DNA from: Aliihoeflea aestuarii
Lineage (GTDB): Bacteria > Pseudomonadota > Alphaproteobacteria > Rhizobiales > Rhizobiaceae
DNA length: 64,000 nt
Assembly (NCBI RefSeq): GCF_024105665.1
Contig: NZ_JAAAMK010000005.1
Span: 174,796 to 238,795 of the forward strand
Reading direction: 5' to 3'
Part shown: piece after piece, positions 45,918-55,284 of the stretch
Numbering within the stretch: the first letter of the stretch is position 1
Layout of the letters: each line of letters starts with the position of its first letter
Translations under genes and position numbers: made by a program
The notes under the pieces: generated by a model
The model's input: the letters and a program-made list of their open reading frames with translations, nothing else
Told to the model about the DNA's origin: nothing
Database searches by the model: none

Positions 45918-47208
45918 GCACACGATCAAGATGCCCGATGTGGGCGAAGGCGTCGCCGAGGCCGAACTTGTCGAATGGCACGTCAAGATCGGCGATCCGG
46001 TGCGCGAGGACACGGTGCTCGCGGCCGTGATGACGGACAAGGCGACGGTCGAGATTCCCTCGCCGGTCGAGGGCGAGATCGCGTGGCTCGGCGCCGAGAT
46101 CGGCGACGTGGTCGCGGTCGGCTCGCCGCTGATCCGCATCAAGACGGCTGGCGGGGCTTCCGACGCTCCGATGGACGACGAGGCGGGCGAAGCCCCGGTT
46201 GCCGACGGCATGGCGCAAGAGGGGGAAGGCGTTCCGCCGCCACCCGCGAAGGAGACGCCGAAGGTTGCGGCGAAAGCAGAGGTGAAGCCCCCGGAAAAGT
46301 CGAAGCCCATTTTTTCCTCAGGCGCGCCGCGTGCCGAGGGCGAGAAGCCGCTCGCCTCACCCGCCGTGCGGCTTCGCGCGAAGGAGGCGGGGATCGATCT
46401 GCGGCAGGTCGCGGGCTCAGGTCCAGCCGGCCGCATCACACATGAGGATGTCGACGGGTTCCTGTCGGCAGGGCGTCAAGGCAGCGTCAAAGGTCTTTCG
46501 CGCCGCACCGACGTGGAAGACATCAAGATCGTCGGGCTGCGCCGCAAGATCGCGGAAAAGATGGCGCTGTCGAAGCGTTCCATTCCGCACATCACCTATG
46601 TCGAGGAGATCGACGTCACCGCGCTGGAAGAAACGCGTGCGGCGATGAATGCGTCGAAAAAACCGGACCAGCCCAAGCTGACCTTGCTGCCGTTTTTGAT
46701 GCGCGCGATGGCGAGGGCCATTGCCGATCAGCCCGAGCTGAACGCCGTCTTCGACGATGAAGCGGGCATCGTCCATCGCCATGGCGGCATCCATATCGGC
46801 ATCGCGGCACAGACGGCGAATGGCCTCGTCGTGCCGGTCGTGCGGCATGTCGAGGCACGCGACATCTGGGATTGCGGCGCGGAGGTCGCGCGTCTCGCCG
46901 ACGCCGCCAAAGCGGGAACGGCAGGCCGTGACGAGCTTTCCGGCTCCACGATCACCATCACGTCGCTGGGCGCGATGGGCGGCGTGGTGACGACGCCGGT
47001 TATCAACCATCCGGAAGTCGCGATCGTCGGCGTCAACAAAATGATGATACGCCCCGTCTGGGACGGATCGCAGTTCATCCCGCGCAAGATGATGAACCTC
47101 TCCTCGTCTTTCGACCATCGTGTGATCGACGGCTGGGACGCCGCCCGCTTCATACAGCGCATCAAGGTGCTGATGGAGACGCCGGCGCTGATCTTCGTGG
47201 AGGGTTGA
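45910..47208 (+). CDS. bkdB: Branched-chain 2-oxoacid dehydrogenase E2 (dihydrolipoyl acyltransferase)
   Basis: 432 residues. A single lipoyl domain with the lipoyl-lysine in VMTDKATVEIPSP (near residue 44), a proline/alanine-rich linker, a peripheral-subunit-binding domain (SPAVRLRAKEAGIDLRQVAGSGPAGRITHEDV) and the acyltransferase core with FDHRVIDGWDAARF holding the catalytic histidine near the C-terminus. The start MAEHTIKMPDVGEGVAE fixes ATG 45910; the frame opens earlier in the repeat. It is the cytoplasmic core of the complex and follows E1 beta by about 220 bases of repeat. Confidence 0.95.
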   Translation: MAEHTIKMPDVGEGVAEAELVEWHVKIGDPVREDTVLAAVMTDKATVEIPSPVEGEIAWLGAEIGDVVAVGSPLIRIKTAGGASDAPMDDEAGEAPVADGMAQEGEGVPPPPAKETPKVAAKAEVKPPEKSKPIFSSGAPRAEGEKPLASPAVRLRAKEAGIDLRQVAGSGPAGRITHEDVDGFLSAGRQGSVKGLSRRTDVEDIKIVGLRRKIAEKMALSKRSIPHITYVEEIDVTALEETRAAMNASKKPDQPKLTLLPFLMRAMARAIADQPELNAVFDDEAGIVHRHGGIHIGIAAQTANGLVVPVVRHVEARDIWDCGAEVARLADAAKAGTAGRDELSGSTITITSLGAMGGVVTTPVINHPEVAIVGVNKMMIRPVWDGSQFIPRKMMNLSSSFDHRVIDGWDAARFIQRIKVLMETPALIFVEG

Positions 47209-47235
47209 ATATGAGTGATCGAGGCTGTGATCCTT

Positions 47236-47353
47236 CGCGCCCCCCTCTGTCCTGCCGGACATCTCCCTCGCGAGGGGGGAGATCACGCGGTGTCGATGAC
47301 GAGACTAATCTCCCCCCATGCGGGGGAGATGTCCGGCAGGACAGAGGGGGGCG
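47236..47353. repeat. Palindromic intergenic repeat, family A, copy 3 (E2-E3 gap)
   Basis: About 118 bases. Arms 47236-47270 and about 47320-47353 are inverted complements with the same CTCTGTCCTGCCGGACATC core as copy 1. The inner hairpins CTCGCGAG and CCCCATGCGGGG differ slightly. It fills nearly all of the 181-base gap between the E2 and E3 genes. Confidence 0.92.
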
Positions 47354-47389
47354 ACATAGGGTTGAAACCCCGCAAGCAGGAGCCAGTTC

Positions 47390-48784
47390 ATGAAAGACAT
47401 TTCCTGCAAGCTCCTCGTCATCGGCGCCGGGCCGGGCGGCTATGTCTGCGCGATCCGCGCGGGCCAGCTCGGCATCGACACGGTCATCGTGGAGGCATCG
47501 AAGCCGGGCGGAACGTGCCTCAATGTCGGCTGCATCCCGTCGAAGGCGATGATCCATGCCGCCGATGAATTCCATGGCGCGGTCGCGGCTTCGAAGGGAT
47601 CATCACCGGTCGGCATCTCACTGTCCGAACCGAAGATCGACCTGAAGAAGACCGTCGCCTGGAAGGATAATATCGTCGGGCGTCTGACGAGCGGCGTCTC
47701 CGGTCTGTTGAAGAAGGCCAAGGTCAAGATCGTCACCGGGCGGGCGAAATTTCGCGACGGCAAGACCGTCGAGGTCGAGACCGAAACCGGCAGCCAGATC
47801 ATCCGCGCCGAAAACATCGTCATCGCAACCGGCTCGCAGCCGGTCGAACTGCCGAACCTGCCGTTCGGGGCGAAGGTGCTGTCGTCCACGGAAGCGTTGG
47901 CGCTGAAGGCGCTGCCGGAAAAGATCACGGTCATCGGCGCAGGCTATATCGGCCTCGAACTCGGCACGGCCTTTGCCAAGCTCGGCGCTGACGTGACGAT
48001 CATCGAGGCGCAGGATCGCGTCTTGCCGCTTTACGATCGCGAACTCGTGCGGCCTGTCGAAAAACGGCTTGGCGAACTCGGCATCGAGATCGTGCTGTCG
48101 GCCAAGGCGAAGGGGCTGTCCGGGACGGGTGCCTTGCTCATCGAGACCGCCGATGGCGGCGAGCGGAAGATCGAGGCCGACGCGATCCTCGTGACGGTCG
48201 GGCGCAAGCCGGCGACCGAAGGCTGGGGCCGCGAGGAACTGGTGCTCGATATGGACGGCCGCTTCATCCGCATCGACGAAGAATGCCGCACGTCAATGCG
48301 CGGCATCTTCGCCATCGGCGACGTGACGGGCGAGCCGATGCTGGCGCATCGTGCCATGGCGCAGGGCGAAATGGTGGCCGAGATCGTTGCAAGCCATAAA
48401 AGAAGCTGGGACAAGGTTGCGATCCCGGCCGTCTGCTTCACCGATCCCGAGATCGTCTCCGTCGGACTTTCGCCGGACGAAGCGAAACAGGCCGGCCGCG
48501 AGATCAAGGCGGCGCAATTCCCGTTTTCAGCCAATGGCCGCGCCATGTCGATGGCGGACGAGACCGGCTTCGTGCGCGTCGTCGCGCGTGCGGACAATAA
48601 TCTTGTACTCGGCATCCAGGCGGTCGGACGCGGTGTGTCGGAACTGTCTGCATCGTTCGGGCTTGCGCTCGAAATGGGCGCTTGCCTTGAGGATATCGCC
48701 GGCACTATCCACGCACATCCGACGCAGGGCGAGGCTTTGCAGGAGGCCGCATTGCGCACGCTCGGCCATGCGCTGCATATCTAG
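47390..48784 (+). CDS. lpdV: Dihydrolipoyl dehydrogenase E3 of the branched-chain complex
   Basis: 464 residues. The FAD motif [21 protein letters not shown], redox disulphide [20 protein letters not shown] motif [29 protein letters not shown] and the C-terminal His-Glu dyad [14 protein letters not shown] are complete. It reoxidises dihydrolipoamide on E2 with NAD+. AAGCAGGAG lies just before ATG 47390. Its TAG overlaps the stop of the convergent DUF982 gene by three bases. With E1 and E2 it makes a self-contained branched-chain complex. Confidence 0.95.
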   Translation: MKDISCKLLVIGAGPGGYVCAIRAGQLGIDTVIVEASKPGGTCLNVGCIPSKAMIHAADEFHGAVAASKGSSPVGISLSEPKIDLKKTVAWKDNIVGRLTSGVSGLLKKAKVKIVTGRAKFRDGKTVEVETETGSQIIRAENIVIATGSQPVELPNLPFGAKVLSSTEALALKALPEKITVIGAGYIGLELGTAFAKLGADVTIIEAQDRVLPLYDRELVRPVEKRLGELGIEIVLSAKAKGLSGTGALLIETADGGERKIEADAILVTVGRKPATEGWGREELVLDMDGRFIRIDEECRTSMRGIFAIGDVTGEPMLAHRAMAQGEMVAEIVASHKRSWDKVAIPAVCFTDPEIVSVGLSPDEAKQAGREIKAAQFPFSANGRAMSMADETGFVRVVARADNNLVLGIQAVGRGVSELSASFGLALEMGACLEDIAGTIHAHPTQGEALQEAALRTLGHALHI

Positions 48785-49005
48785 CCGAGGATATTCGCTT
48801 CCTGGGCCGCAAGGATCAGTGCCGGGCGAACTTCCGAAACCGAGCGGTGTCCGTCGCGCACCTTGAGGCAGATATCGAGCGCCTCGTCGCGGCGCGGCCC
48901 GCGCTCCGGCCAGCCGGTGTCCGACAGTGCCGCGATGGTTTCATCGACGCCCGAAAGCGAGCGGCCGTCGGCAAGCTTGACGGGTGGGTCGAAATGCTTC
49001 GTCAT
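48781..49005 (-). CDS. DUF982 family small protein
   Basis: 74 residues. [53 protein letters not shown] fits DUF982, an uncharacterised small family abundant in rhizobia. It is soluble, helical, and without catalytic residues. AGGAG stands six bases before the ATG at 49005. Convergent with lpdV, overlapping its stop, so the two transcripts may collide. Confidence 0.72.
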   Translation of the reverse strand: MTKHFDPPVKLADGRSLSGVDETIAALSDTGWPERGPRRDEALDICLKVRDGHRSVSEVRPALILAAQEANILG

Positions 49006-49133
49006 TCGAAACTCCTGTGCTGGTGATATTCAATGCGCGGGGCGGTGAACAAGTTGCCGCCCGCGTTGATCATCGCCCGACAAGGCGCTACGAAATCGCG
49101 AACTTTCCCCGCTGCAACGGAGTGCCAACGCAG

Positions 49134-49688
49134 ATGACTACACGGGACATCGTCTACATCGCCCTGTTCGCGGCCTTCACGGCCGCGCTCGCCGTCTTTC
49201 CGCCGCTGGTTCTGCCAGTTATCGGCGTTCCGATCACGGCGCAGTCCATGGGCGCGATGATTGCCGGCTCGGTCCTGGGCGCGAAGCGCGGCGGCGCGGC
49301 GCTGGCGCTGTTCGTCGCGCTGGTCGCGGCCGGCCTGCCGCTTCTGCCGGGCGGACGCGGGGGCATGGCGGTCATCGCCGGTCCGGGCGGCGGCTTCATT
49401 CTGTCGTGGATTCTCGCAGCCTATGTCACGGGCCTCATCTGTGAGCGCTTGTGGTCGAACCTCAATTGGCTGAAGGCATTCGCCGCCAGCGTAACAGGCG
49501 GCATCGTCGTGCTTTATGTGTTCGGCGTCGCCTGGATTTCGATGGTTACCGGGCTGTCCTATTTCGAGGCGGCCGCGAGCTCACTCGGCTTCATTCCGGG
49601 CGACCTCATCAAGGCGGGCATCGCCGCGACCGTCGCCGTCACCGTGCGCAAATCCTATCCGCTGATCGAGGCGCCGCGCCGCGCATGA
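49134..49688 (+). CDS. bioY: Biotin ECF transporter S component BioY
   Basis: 184 residues with about six hydrophobic helices. IALFAAFTAALAVFPPLVLPVIGVPITAQSMGAMIAGSVLGAKRGGAALALFVALVAAGLPLLPGGRGG is the BioY signature, and LSYFEAAASSLGFIPGDLIKAGIAA closes the fold. It binds biotin in the inner membrane. ATG 49134 gives the canonical N-terminus; the frame opens 50 codons earlier. The stop overlaps the bioM start (ATGA). No BioR-like palindrome was found upstream. Confidence 0.94.
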   Translation: MTTRDIVYIALFAAFTAALAVFPPLVLPVIGVPITAQSMGAMIAGSVLGAKRGGAALALFVALVAAGLPLLPGGRGGMAVIAGPGGGFILSWILAAYVTGLICERLWSNLNWLKAFAASVTGGIVVLYVFGVAWISMVTGLSYFEAAASSLGFIPGDLIKAGIAATVAVTVRKSYPLIEAPRRA

Positions 49689-50359
49689 TCCGCTTTTCCG
49701 GCGTCAGCCACCGTTTCGGCGAGCGCGAGGTGCTGACGCCTTTCAGCCTCGAACTTGCCGAGCGGCGCATCGCCGTGATCGGTGCGAACGGTTCGGGCAA
49801 GAGCACCTTCGCCCGGCTGATCAACGGGCTGTTGATGCCGAGCGCCGGGCAGGTTTGGGTCGACGATCTGGACACGAAATCCAACGGCAAGGCGGTGCGC
49901 GGCCTCGTCGGCTTCGTCTTCCAGAACCCCGACAACCAGATCGTCTATCCGGTGGTCGAGGAGGATATCGCGTTCGGGCTGAAGAACCTGAAGGTCGAGA
50001 AAGGGGAGATCGCGGGGCGCGTTGCGGCTTCGCTTGCCCGCTTCGGCCTGTCGCACCTTGCCAAGGAACAGGCGCACCGCCTGTCGGGCGGTGAAAAGCA
50101 GATGCTGGCGATCGCCGGCGTCACGATCACGCAGCCGCGCTACATCGTTTTCGATGAGCCGACGACGCTGCTCGATCTGCGCAACAAGCGGCTCGTGGCG
50201 AGAACCATCGATCGGCTGGACGAGACCGCGATCGTCATTACGCACGACCTCGACCTTATCGCCGATTTCGACCGGGTGCTGGTCTTCGAGGAAGGGCGGA
50301 TCGATTTTGACGGCGCACCGAGGGATGCGATCGCGCGCTATCTGGAGCTTATGGCATGA
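49685..50359 (+). CDS. bioM: Biotin ECF transporter ATPase BioM
   Basis: 224 residues. Walker A GANGSGKST near residue 36, Q-loop GFVFQNPDNQIVYPVVEEDIAFGLKN, signature LSGGEKQMLAIAG and Walker B YIVFDEPTTLLDLRN are complete. The FQNPDNQ form is typical of ECF/cobalt-type ATPases. It energises BioY with BioN. ATG 49685 overlaps the bioY stop and its own stop overlaps the bioN start, so the three are translationally coupled. Confidence 0.93.
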   Translation: MIRFSGVSHRFGEREVLTPFSLELAERRIAVIGANGSGKSTFARLINGLLMPSAGQVWVDDLDTKSNGKAVRGLVGFVFQNPDNQIVYPVVEEDIAFGLKNLKVEKGEIAGRVAASLARFGLSHLAKEQAHRLSGGEKQMLAIAGVTITQPRYIVFDEPTTLLDLRNKRLVARTIDRLDETAIVITHDLDLIADFDRVLVFEEGRIDFDGAPRDAIARYLELMA

Positions 50360-50982
50360 TCGCCGCCTACAGGCCCGGAACGAGCATCGTGCACCGCCTG
50401 CCGGCGGGCGCGAAGATCGTCGGGCTTGCGATGGCGGGCACCTTTCTTTTCTTCGTCGCGAACGTTGCCTCGCTGGTCGTCTGCCTGTTGGCGGTTCTCG
50501 CGCTCTATCCCCTTGCAGGACTTTCGCTGCGCGATGCGCTCGCAACCTTGCGTCCGCTGTTCGTCATTCTCGTCATCCTCGTCCTCGCCCATGCCTGGCT
50601 CAATGGCTGGGAGGTCGCGTCCGGCTCCGGCCTGCGGCTGGCGGCGCTGGTGCTTTTCGCCGGCATCGTGACGCTCACGTCCTCCGCCTCCGCCATGATG
50701 GGCGCGATCGAGACGGGATTGTCGCCGCTTGGCCGGCTCGGCGTCGATGTGGAAAAGATCAGCCTTGCGCTCTCGCTCGCGCTGCGTTTCATTCCCATGA
50801 TCGCAGCGGTCGGCGCGGAGGTGCGCGAGGCACAGCGGGCAAGAGGGCTCGACACGAGCCTGGTCGCGCTCGCCGTGCCGCTCATCGTGCGCACGCTCAA
50901 GATGGGCGAGGAAATCGCTGATGCGATCGACGCGCGCGGCTTCGGCACGACGCGCAAGGATGGGCCGGACAGATCGACATGA
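50356..50982 (+). CDS. bioN: Biotin ECF transporter transmembrane protein BioN
   Basis: 208 residues with five or six helices. The start YRPGTSIVHRLPAGAKIVGLAMAG and the coupling-helix motifs with Ala-Arg-Gly (EVREAQRARGLDT and ADAIDARGFGTTRK) are the T-component signature. It links BioM to BioY in the membrane. Both ends overlap neighbours by four bases, and the folate gene pabB starts inside its stop. Confidence 0.93.
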   Translation: MIAAYRPGTSIVHRLPAGAKIVGLAMAGTFLFFVANVASLVVCLLAVLALYPLAGLSLRDALATLRPLFVILVILVLAHAWLNGWEVASGSGLRLAALVLFAGIVTLTSSASAMMGAIETGLSPLGRLGVDVEKISLALSLALRFIPMIAAVGAEVREAQRARGLDTSLVALAVPLIVRTLKMGEEIADAIDARGFGTTRKDGPDRST

Positions 50983-52142
50983 CATCGCTTCCCATGCGTG
51001 GTTTCGCGCTGTTTCGTGACGATCTGGCGGATCGCGAACTGTTGTTCGCAGAACCCGAGCGGTTGATCGTTGCCTCGGATGCGCTGGATTTCAGGCCGGC
51101 GCTCGATGAACTGCAAGCCGCAAGGTCGGCGGGTAAATGGCTCGCCGGGTATCTTTCCTACGAAGCGGGCTATCTGCTCGAGCCGAAGCTTACGCCTCTG
51201 TTGCCGCAGAACAGGCGCGCGCCGCTCGTCTGCTTCGGCGTGTTCGAGGCTCCCTGCGAGGTGGAAGCTGCGCGCTTGTTCAGGCTTCGCTCGAATGTCG
51301 AGCCCGCAATTTCCAACGCGCGCGCGACATGGTCGATGGCGGCATATGCGCAACGCTTCCAGCGGTTGCACAACCATCTGCGCGCCGGCGACTGCTATCA
51401 GGGCAATTTGACCTTCCCAGTCCATGCGAAATGGGAGGGCGATCCGCTGACGCTGTTCGATGCGCTTGCCGTGCGCCAGCCGGTGCGCCATTCGGCGCTT
51501 GTCGAACTCGACGGGCCGGTCGTCCTGTCGCGCTCGCCCGAACTCTTCTTCGACGTGTCGCGCGACGGGTGGATCGAGAGTCTGCCGATGAAGGGCACCG
51601 CGCCGCGCGGGCGAACGCCCGAAGAGGACGAGGCGCAGCGCGCTTTTCTCGCGTCCGACCCGAAGAACCAGGCCGAGAACCGGATGATCGTCGATCTCCT
51701 GCGCAACGATATCTCGCGCATCACCGAGGTTGGAACGCTCGACGTGCCGGACCTCTTCAAGGTCGAGACCTACGCCACCGTGCACCAGATGGTGAGCCGC
51801 GTGCGCGCGAAGCTTTTGCCGGGCGTGAATGTCGCCGACATCATGGCTGCGCTTTTCCCTTGCGGGTCGATCACCGGGGCGCCGAAAATCCGGGCCATGG
51901 AAATCCTGCACGCGTTGGAAGGTGTGCCGCGTGACGTCTATTGCGGGGCGATCGGCTGGATCGCGCCGGGCAACCGGATGCGCTTCAACGTTGCGATCCG
52001 CACATTGTCGCTCTACGCGCAAGGCGAGGCCGTCTACAATGTCGGCGGCGGCGTGGTGTTCGATTCCACGGCGGAGGGAGAATATGACGAGTGCCTGTTG
52101 AAAGCCCGCTTCGCGACCGGCGCGGTTCCGGCTACGCCCTGA
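50979..52142 (+). CDS. pabB: Aminodeoxychorismate synthase component I
   Basis: 387 residues, the chorismate-binding domain without the long N-terminal region of anthranilate synthase. NHLRAGDCYQGNLTFP, SRSPELFFDV, SLPMKGTAPRGRTPEED (lysine of the PabB-type PxKGT signature), NRMIVDLLRNDISRI, LFPCGSITGAPKIRAMEIL and VGGGVVFDSTAEGEYDECLLKA are intact. With a glutaminase it makes 4-amino-4-deoxychorismate for folate. Its ATG overlaps the bioN stop by four bases. The pabC-like gene overlaps its 3' end by 52 bases. Confidence 0.93.
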   Translation: MTSLPMRGFALFRDDLADRELLFAEPERLIVASDALDFRPALDELQAARSAGKWLAGYLSYEAGYLLEPKLTPLLPQNRRAPLVCFGVFEAPCEVEAARLFRLRSNVEPAISNARATWSMAAYAQRFQRLHNHLRAGDCYQGNLTFPVHAKWEGDPLTLFDALAVRQPVRHSALVELDGPVVLSRSPELFFDVSRDGWIESLPMKGTAPRGRTPEEDEAQRAFLASDPKNQAENRMIVDLLRNDISRITEVGTLDVPDLFKVETYATVHQMVSRVRAKLLPGVNVADIMAALFPCGSITGAPKIRAMEILHALEGVPRDVYCGAIGWIAPGNRMRFNVAIRTLSLYAQGEAVYNVGGGVVFDSTAEGEYDECLLKARFATGAVPATP

Positions 52143-52756
52143 TCGAGACGTTCCGCCGCGAGGCGGACGGCAGCTTCATCCGTCTCGACCGGCATCTGGC
52201 GAGACTTGAGAACTCAGCGCGCGAACTTGGTTTCAGATACAGTCGCGCAGAGGTCGAACAGCAGCTTGAAAGACTGAATGCGGACGGCGCGCTGCGGGTG
52301 CGGCTGGAATTGTCGCGAGATGGCGGGCTCGATCTCGCGGCCTCGCCTTTCGTCCCATTGCCCGACGGCGCGCTCTGGCGTCTCGCCATTGCGCGCGCGC
52401 GGCTCGACGCGACGGACCCGCTGCGGCGGCACAAGACCACCCGGCGGGACCCCTATGCCGCGGCACGATCCGAACATGAAGGCGAGCAGATCGATGAAGT
52501 CCTGTTGCTGAACGAAGCCGGCGAACTTGCCGAGGGAACGATCACCAATATCTTCATCGAACTTGCCGAGGGCATTCTGGCAACTCCACCGCTTTCCAGC
52601 GGCGCGTTGCCGGGCATCCTGCGCGGCGAACTGATCGAGACTGGGCGGGCCGTCGAACGGCGATTGACGACCGATGACCTTTCCAGCGCCCCGACTATCT
52701 TCGTCGGCAACTCGCTGCGCGACCTGATCCATGCGCGACTGGAGCATACCGGATGA
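52091..52756 (+). CDS. pabC: Class IV aminotransferase-fold protein, probable aminodeoxychorismate lyase
   Basis: 221 residues. LIETFRREADGSFIRLDRHLARLENSARELGF is the N-terminal PabC/DAAT pattern. The PLP lysine is in HKTTRRDPYAAAR, and NEAGELAEGTITNIFIE and LSSGALPGILRG complete the site. By context with pabB it releases pyruvate to give p-aminobenzoate. The start is GTG at 52091, inside pabB; without it the conserved N-terminus would be lost. The stop overlaps the next gene by four bases. Confidence 0.85.
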   Translation: MPVESPLRDRRGSGYALIETFRREADGSFIRLDRHLARLENSARELGFRYSRAEVEQQLERLNADGALRVRLELSRDGGLDLAASPFVPLPDGALWRLAIARARLDATDPLRRHKTTRRDPYAAARSEHEGEQIDEVLLLNEAGELAEGTITNIFIELAEGILATPPLSSGALPGILRGELIETGRAVERRLTTDDLSSAPTIFVGNSLRDLIHARLEHTG

Positions 52757-53655
52757 AATATACGCCCTTCGACGGTTCATCGGCGCCTTTCACAATCGGC
52801 CTCAAGCCGATGGACCTTGCCGAATGGCTGGAGGTCGATGAAGCGCTCGAAGTCTACCTCGCCGAGAAGGACCGGCTCTATGCCGAACTGCCGGAAAAGG
52901 TGTTCGTCGAACGCGCCGACACAGGCGCGGCGCAGCAGGAAGTGCTCGACCTGATCGTTGCGAATGTTGGCGAGCATCATGGTGCAACGCATCACCGTGA
53001 GGGCGATGCGTTGCGGGTTGGCATGCGACATGTCGCGCTTTGCGGCAGCGCGCCGCTCAAGATCGCGTCGCATCTCGTGCAGGAAGACCTCGTCCTGATG
53101 CGCAAGGATCATGACGGCTGGCGGCTGGTCGCCGCCTCGTTGTGCTTTCCCTCATCCTGGTCGCTGACCGAGAAATACGATCGCGCTTTGGAGGACATCC
53201 ACGCGCCGGTGCCGCAATTCGGGCGCGGCACGCGCATGGCCGAACTCATCGCGCGCATGTTCGACAAATTGCAGCCGGCCAATTCGGTCGAGCGCATGAA
53301 CTGGTCTTTGCAGGGCAACCGCGATCTCTACCACCCGCTGTCCCACGCCAGCCGCATCGACCGGGCCGATGGCAAGCTGCGGGAGTTTTCTCCCGAGGAA
53401 ACAGCCGCGCGCATTTTCATCCGTGTCGAGCGGCAGACGCTGCGCAAGTTGCCGGCTTCCGGCGACATCCTCTTCACCATCCGCATCTATCTCGATCCGC
53501 TTGCCCGCCTGGCCGCACATGATGGTGGACCAGCAATCGCGCAAACTTTTGCGAAACAGCTTTTGGCGATGAATGGCGATCAATTGCGCTACAAGGGCCT
53601 CAGTCAGGATCGCGACCTGCTCGTGGCCGCGCTCGACGCCATTTCACGCAACTGA
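52753..53655 (+). CDS. Heme-dependent oxidative N-demethylase family protein (DUF3445)
   Basis: 300 residues matching PF11927. LRVGMRHVALCGSAPLKIASHLVQEDLVLMRKDHDGWRLVAASLCFPSSWSLTEK, FGRGTRMAELIARMFDKLQ, RMNWSLQGNRDLYHP and FIRVERQTLRKLPASGDILFTIRIYLDPL are strongly conserved features. A family member (dimethylamine monooxygenase, DmmA/HODM) is a heme protein that removes methyl groups from methylated amines as formaldehyde. The ATG overlaps the pabC stop, tying it to folate genes, where formaldehyde could be captured by tetrahydrofolate (inference). Substrate unknown. Confidence 0.85.
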   Translation: MKYTPFDGSSAPFTIGLKPMDLAEWLEVDEALEVYLAEKDRLYAELPEKVFVERADTGAAQQEVLDLIVANVGEHHGATHHREGDALRVGMRHVALCGSAPLKIASHLVQEDLVLMRKDHDGWRLVAASLCFPSSWSLTEKYDRALEDIHAPVPQFGRGTRMAELIARMFDKLQPANSVERMNWSLQGNRDLYHPLSHASRIDRADGKLREFSPEETAARIFIRVERQTLRKLPASGDILFTIRIYLDPLARLAAHDGGPAIAQTFAKQLLAMNGDQLRYKGLSQDRDLLVAALDAISRN

Positions 53656-53736
53656 CACGCTGACGGCGCATTGACGCTTTAACAGCGGGCTGAACTGTGG
53701 TTTAGCGCATCAACCTCATTAAGGAGACGTCCCGAA

Positions 53737-55182
53737 ATGGCAGAACGCACCTGGCCCGTCCATGGCGAAATCACCGGCCCGATCGTGCTGATCGGCTTCG
53801 GCTCTATCGGACGCGGTGTGCTGCCGCTCATCGAGCGTCACTTCAAGTATGACAGGTCGCGCTTCGTCGTCATCGATCCGCGCGACGAGGACAAGCTGCT
53901 GCTGGACGAGCGCGGCATTCCGTTCATCCAGGAACATGTGACGAAGGAAAACTATCGCGATCTGCTCGCGCCTTACCTGACAAAGGGCGAGGGGCAGGGC
54001 TTTTGCGTGAATTTGTCGGTCGATACCGGGTCGCTCGACCTGATCAGGTTCTGCCGCGAACTCGACGTTCTTTATATCGACACCGTCGTCGAGCCCTGGC
54101 TCGGTTTCTATTTCGACGCGAACGCCACCAACGCGTCGCGCACCAATTATGTGCTGCGTGAGACGATGCGGCGCGAGAAGGCAGCCAATCCCGGCGGCAC
54201 GACCGCCGTTTCTTGCTGCGGCGCCAATCCGGGCATGGTCTCCTGGTTCGTGAAAAAGGCGCTAGTCGATCTTGCGACCGAAACCAAACTCGATTTCACC
54301 GAACCTGCCGCCGAAGACCGCGACGGCTGGGCGAAGCTGATGCAGCGTGTCGGCGTCAAGGGCATCCACATCGCCGAGCGCGACACGCAGCGGACCGTTC
54401 AGCCCAAGCCGCTCGACGTGTTCTGGAATACGTGGTCCGTCGAGGGCTTCATTTCGGAAGGCTTGCAACCGGCCGAACTCGGCTGGGGCACGCACGAAAC
54501 ATGGAAGCCCGACAATGCGAGGGAGCACGAGGAGGGCTGCAAGGCGGCGATCTATCTCGAACAGCCGGGCGCGAACACACGCGTGCGAAGCTGGTGCCCG
54601 ACGCCGGGCGCGCAATACGGTTTCCTCGTCACGCACAATGAGTCCATCTCGATCGCCGATTTCTTCACGGTGAGAAGCGCCAGCAACGCGGTCGAATATC
54701 GTCCGACCTGCAACTACGCCTATCATCCGTGCAACGATGCGGTGCTTTCGCTGCACGAGATGTTCGGTGCGGCCGGAAAGGCGCAGCCTGTCCAGCACGT
54801 TCTTGACGAGAACGAACTGGTCGACGGCATCGACGAACTTGGGGTGCTGCTCTACGGGCACGCGAAGAACGCCTACTGGTACGGCTCGCAGCTTTCGCTG
54901 GACGACACGCGCGAACTTGCGCCCTATCAGAACGCGACCGGGTTGCAGGTGACCTCGGCCGTGCTTGCCGGCATGGTCTGGGCGCTGGAGAACCCGAGGG
55001 CCGGGATCGTCGAGACCGATGAAATGGACTATCGGCGCTGCCTTGAAATCCAGATGCCCTATCTCGGTCCCGTCAAGGGGTACTATACGAACTGGACGCC
55101 GCTTGACGGTCGGCCGGGGCTTTTCGCCGAAGACATCGACGAGAGTGATCCGTGGCAGTTCCGAAACATTTTGGTTCGCTGA
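53737..55182 (+). CDS. hss: Homospermidine synthase
   Basis: 481 residues. VLIGFGSIGRGVLPLIERHFKYDRSRFVVIDPRDEDK with the Rossmann GFGSIG near residue 21, VNLSVDTGSLDLIRFCRELDVLYIDTVVEPW, CCGANPGMVSWFVKKALVDLA and NTRVRSWCPTPGAQYGFLVTHNE are the saccharopine-dehydrogenase-like Hss signature. It converts two putrescines to sym-homospermidine with NAD+ cycling, the main polyamine of many rhizobia. AAGGAG lies 10 bases before the ATG. It appears monocistronic. Confidence 0.96.
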   Translation: MAERTWPVHGEITGPIVLIGFGSIGRGVLPLIERHFKYDRSRFVVIDPRDEDKLLLDERGIPFIQEHVTKENYRDLLAPYLTKGEGQGFCVNLSVDTGSLDLIRFCRELDVLYIDTVVEPWLGFYFDANATNASRTNYVLRETMRREKAANPGGTTAVSCCGANPGMVSWFVKKALVDLATETKLDFTEPAAEDRDGWAKLMQRVGVKGIHIAERDTQRTVQPKPLDVFWNTWSVEGFISEGLQPAELGWGTHETWKPDNAREHEEGCKAAIYLEQPGANTRVRSWCPTPGAQYGFLVTHNESISIADFFTVRSASNAVEYRPTCNYAYHPCNDAVLSLHEMFGAAGKAQPVQHVLDENELVDGIDELGVLLYGHAKNAYWYGSQLSLDDTRELAPYQNATGLQVTSAVLAGMVWALENPRAGIVETDEMDYRRCLEIQMPYLGPVKGYYTNWTPLDGRPGLFAEDIDESDPWQFRNILVR

Positions 55183-55284
55183 GCATTATGCGAGCGGGGC
55201 GGGTGCGCAAAGCGCGCCGGACGCCTTGCTTTTGCCGCTCGAAACGGTGAAATTCAGGCTCGGGGACGAGGAGATTTTCCGCAG

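Noticed and set aside
49006..49133. BioR-type operator upstream of bioY
   Set aside because: No TTATAGATAA-like palindrome is present in the 128-base gap.
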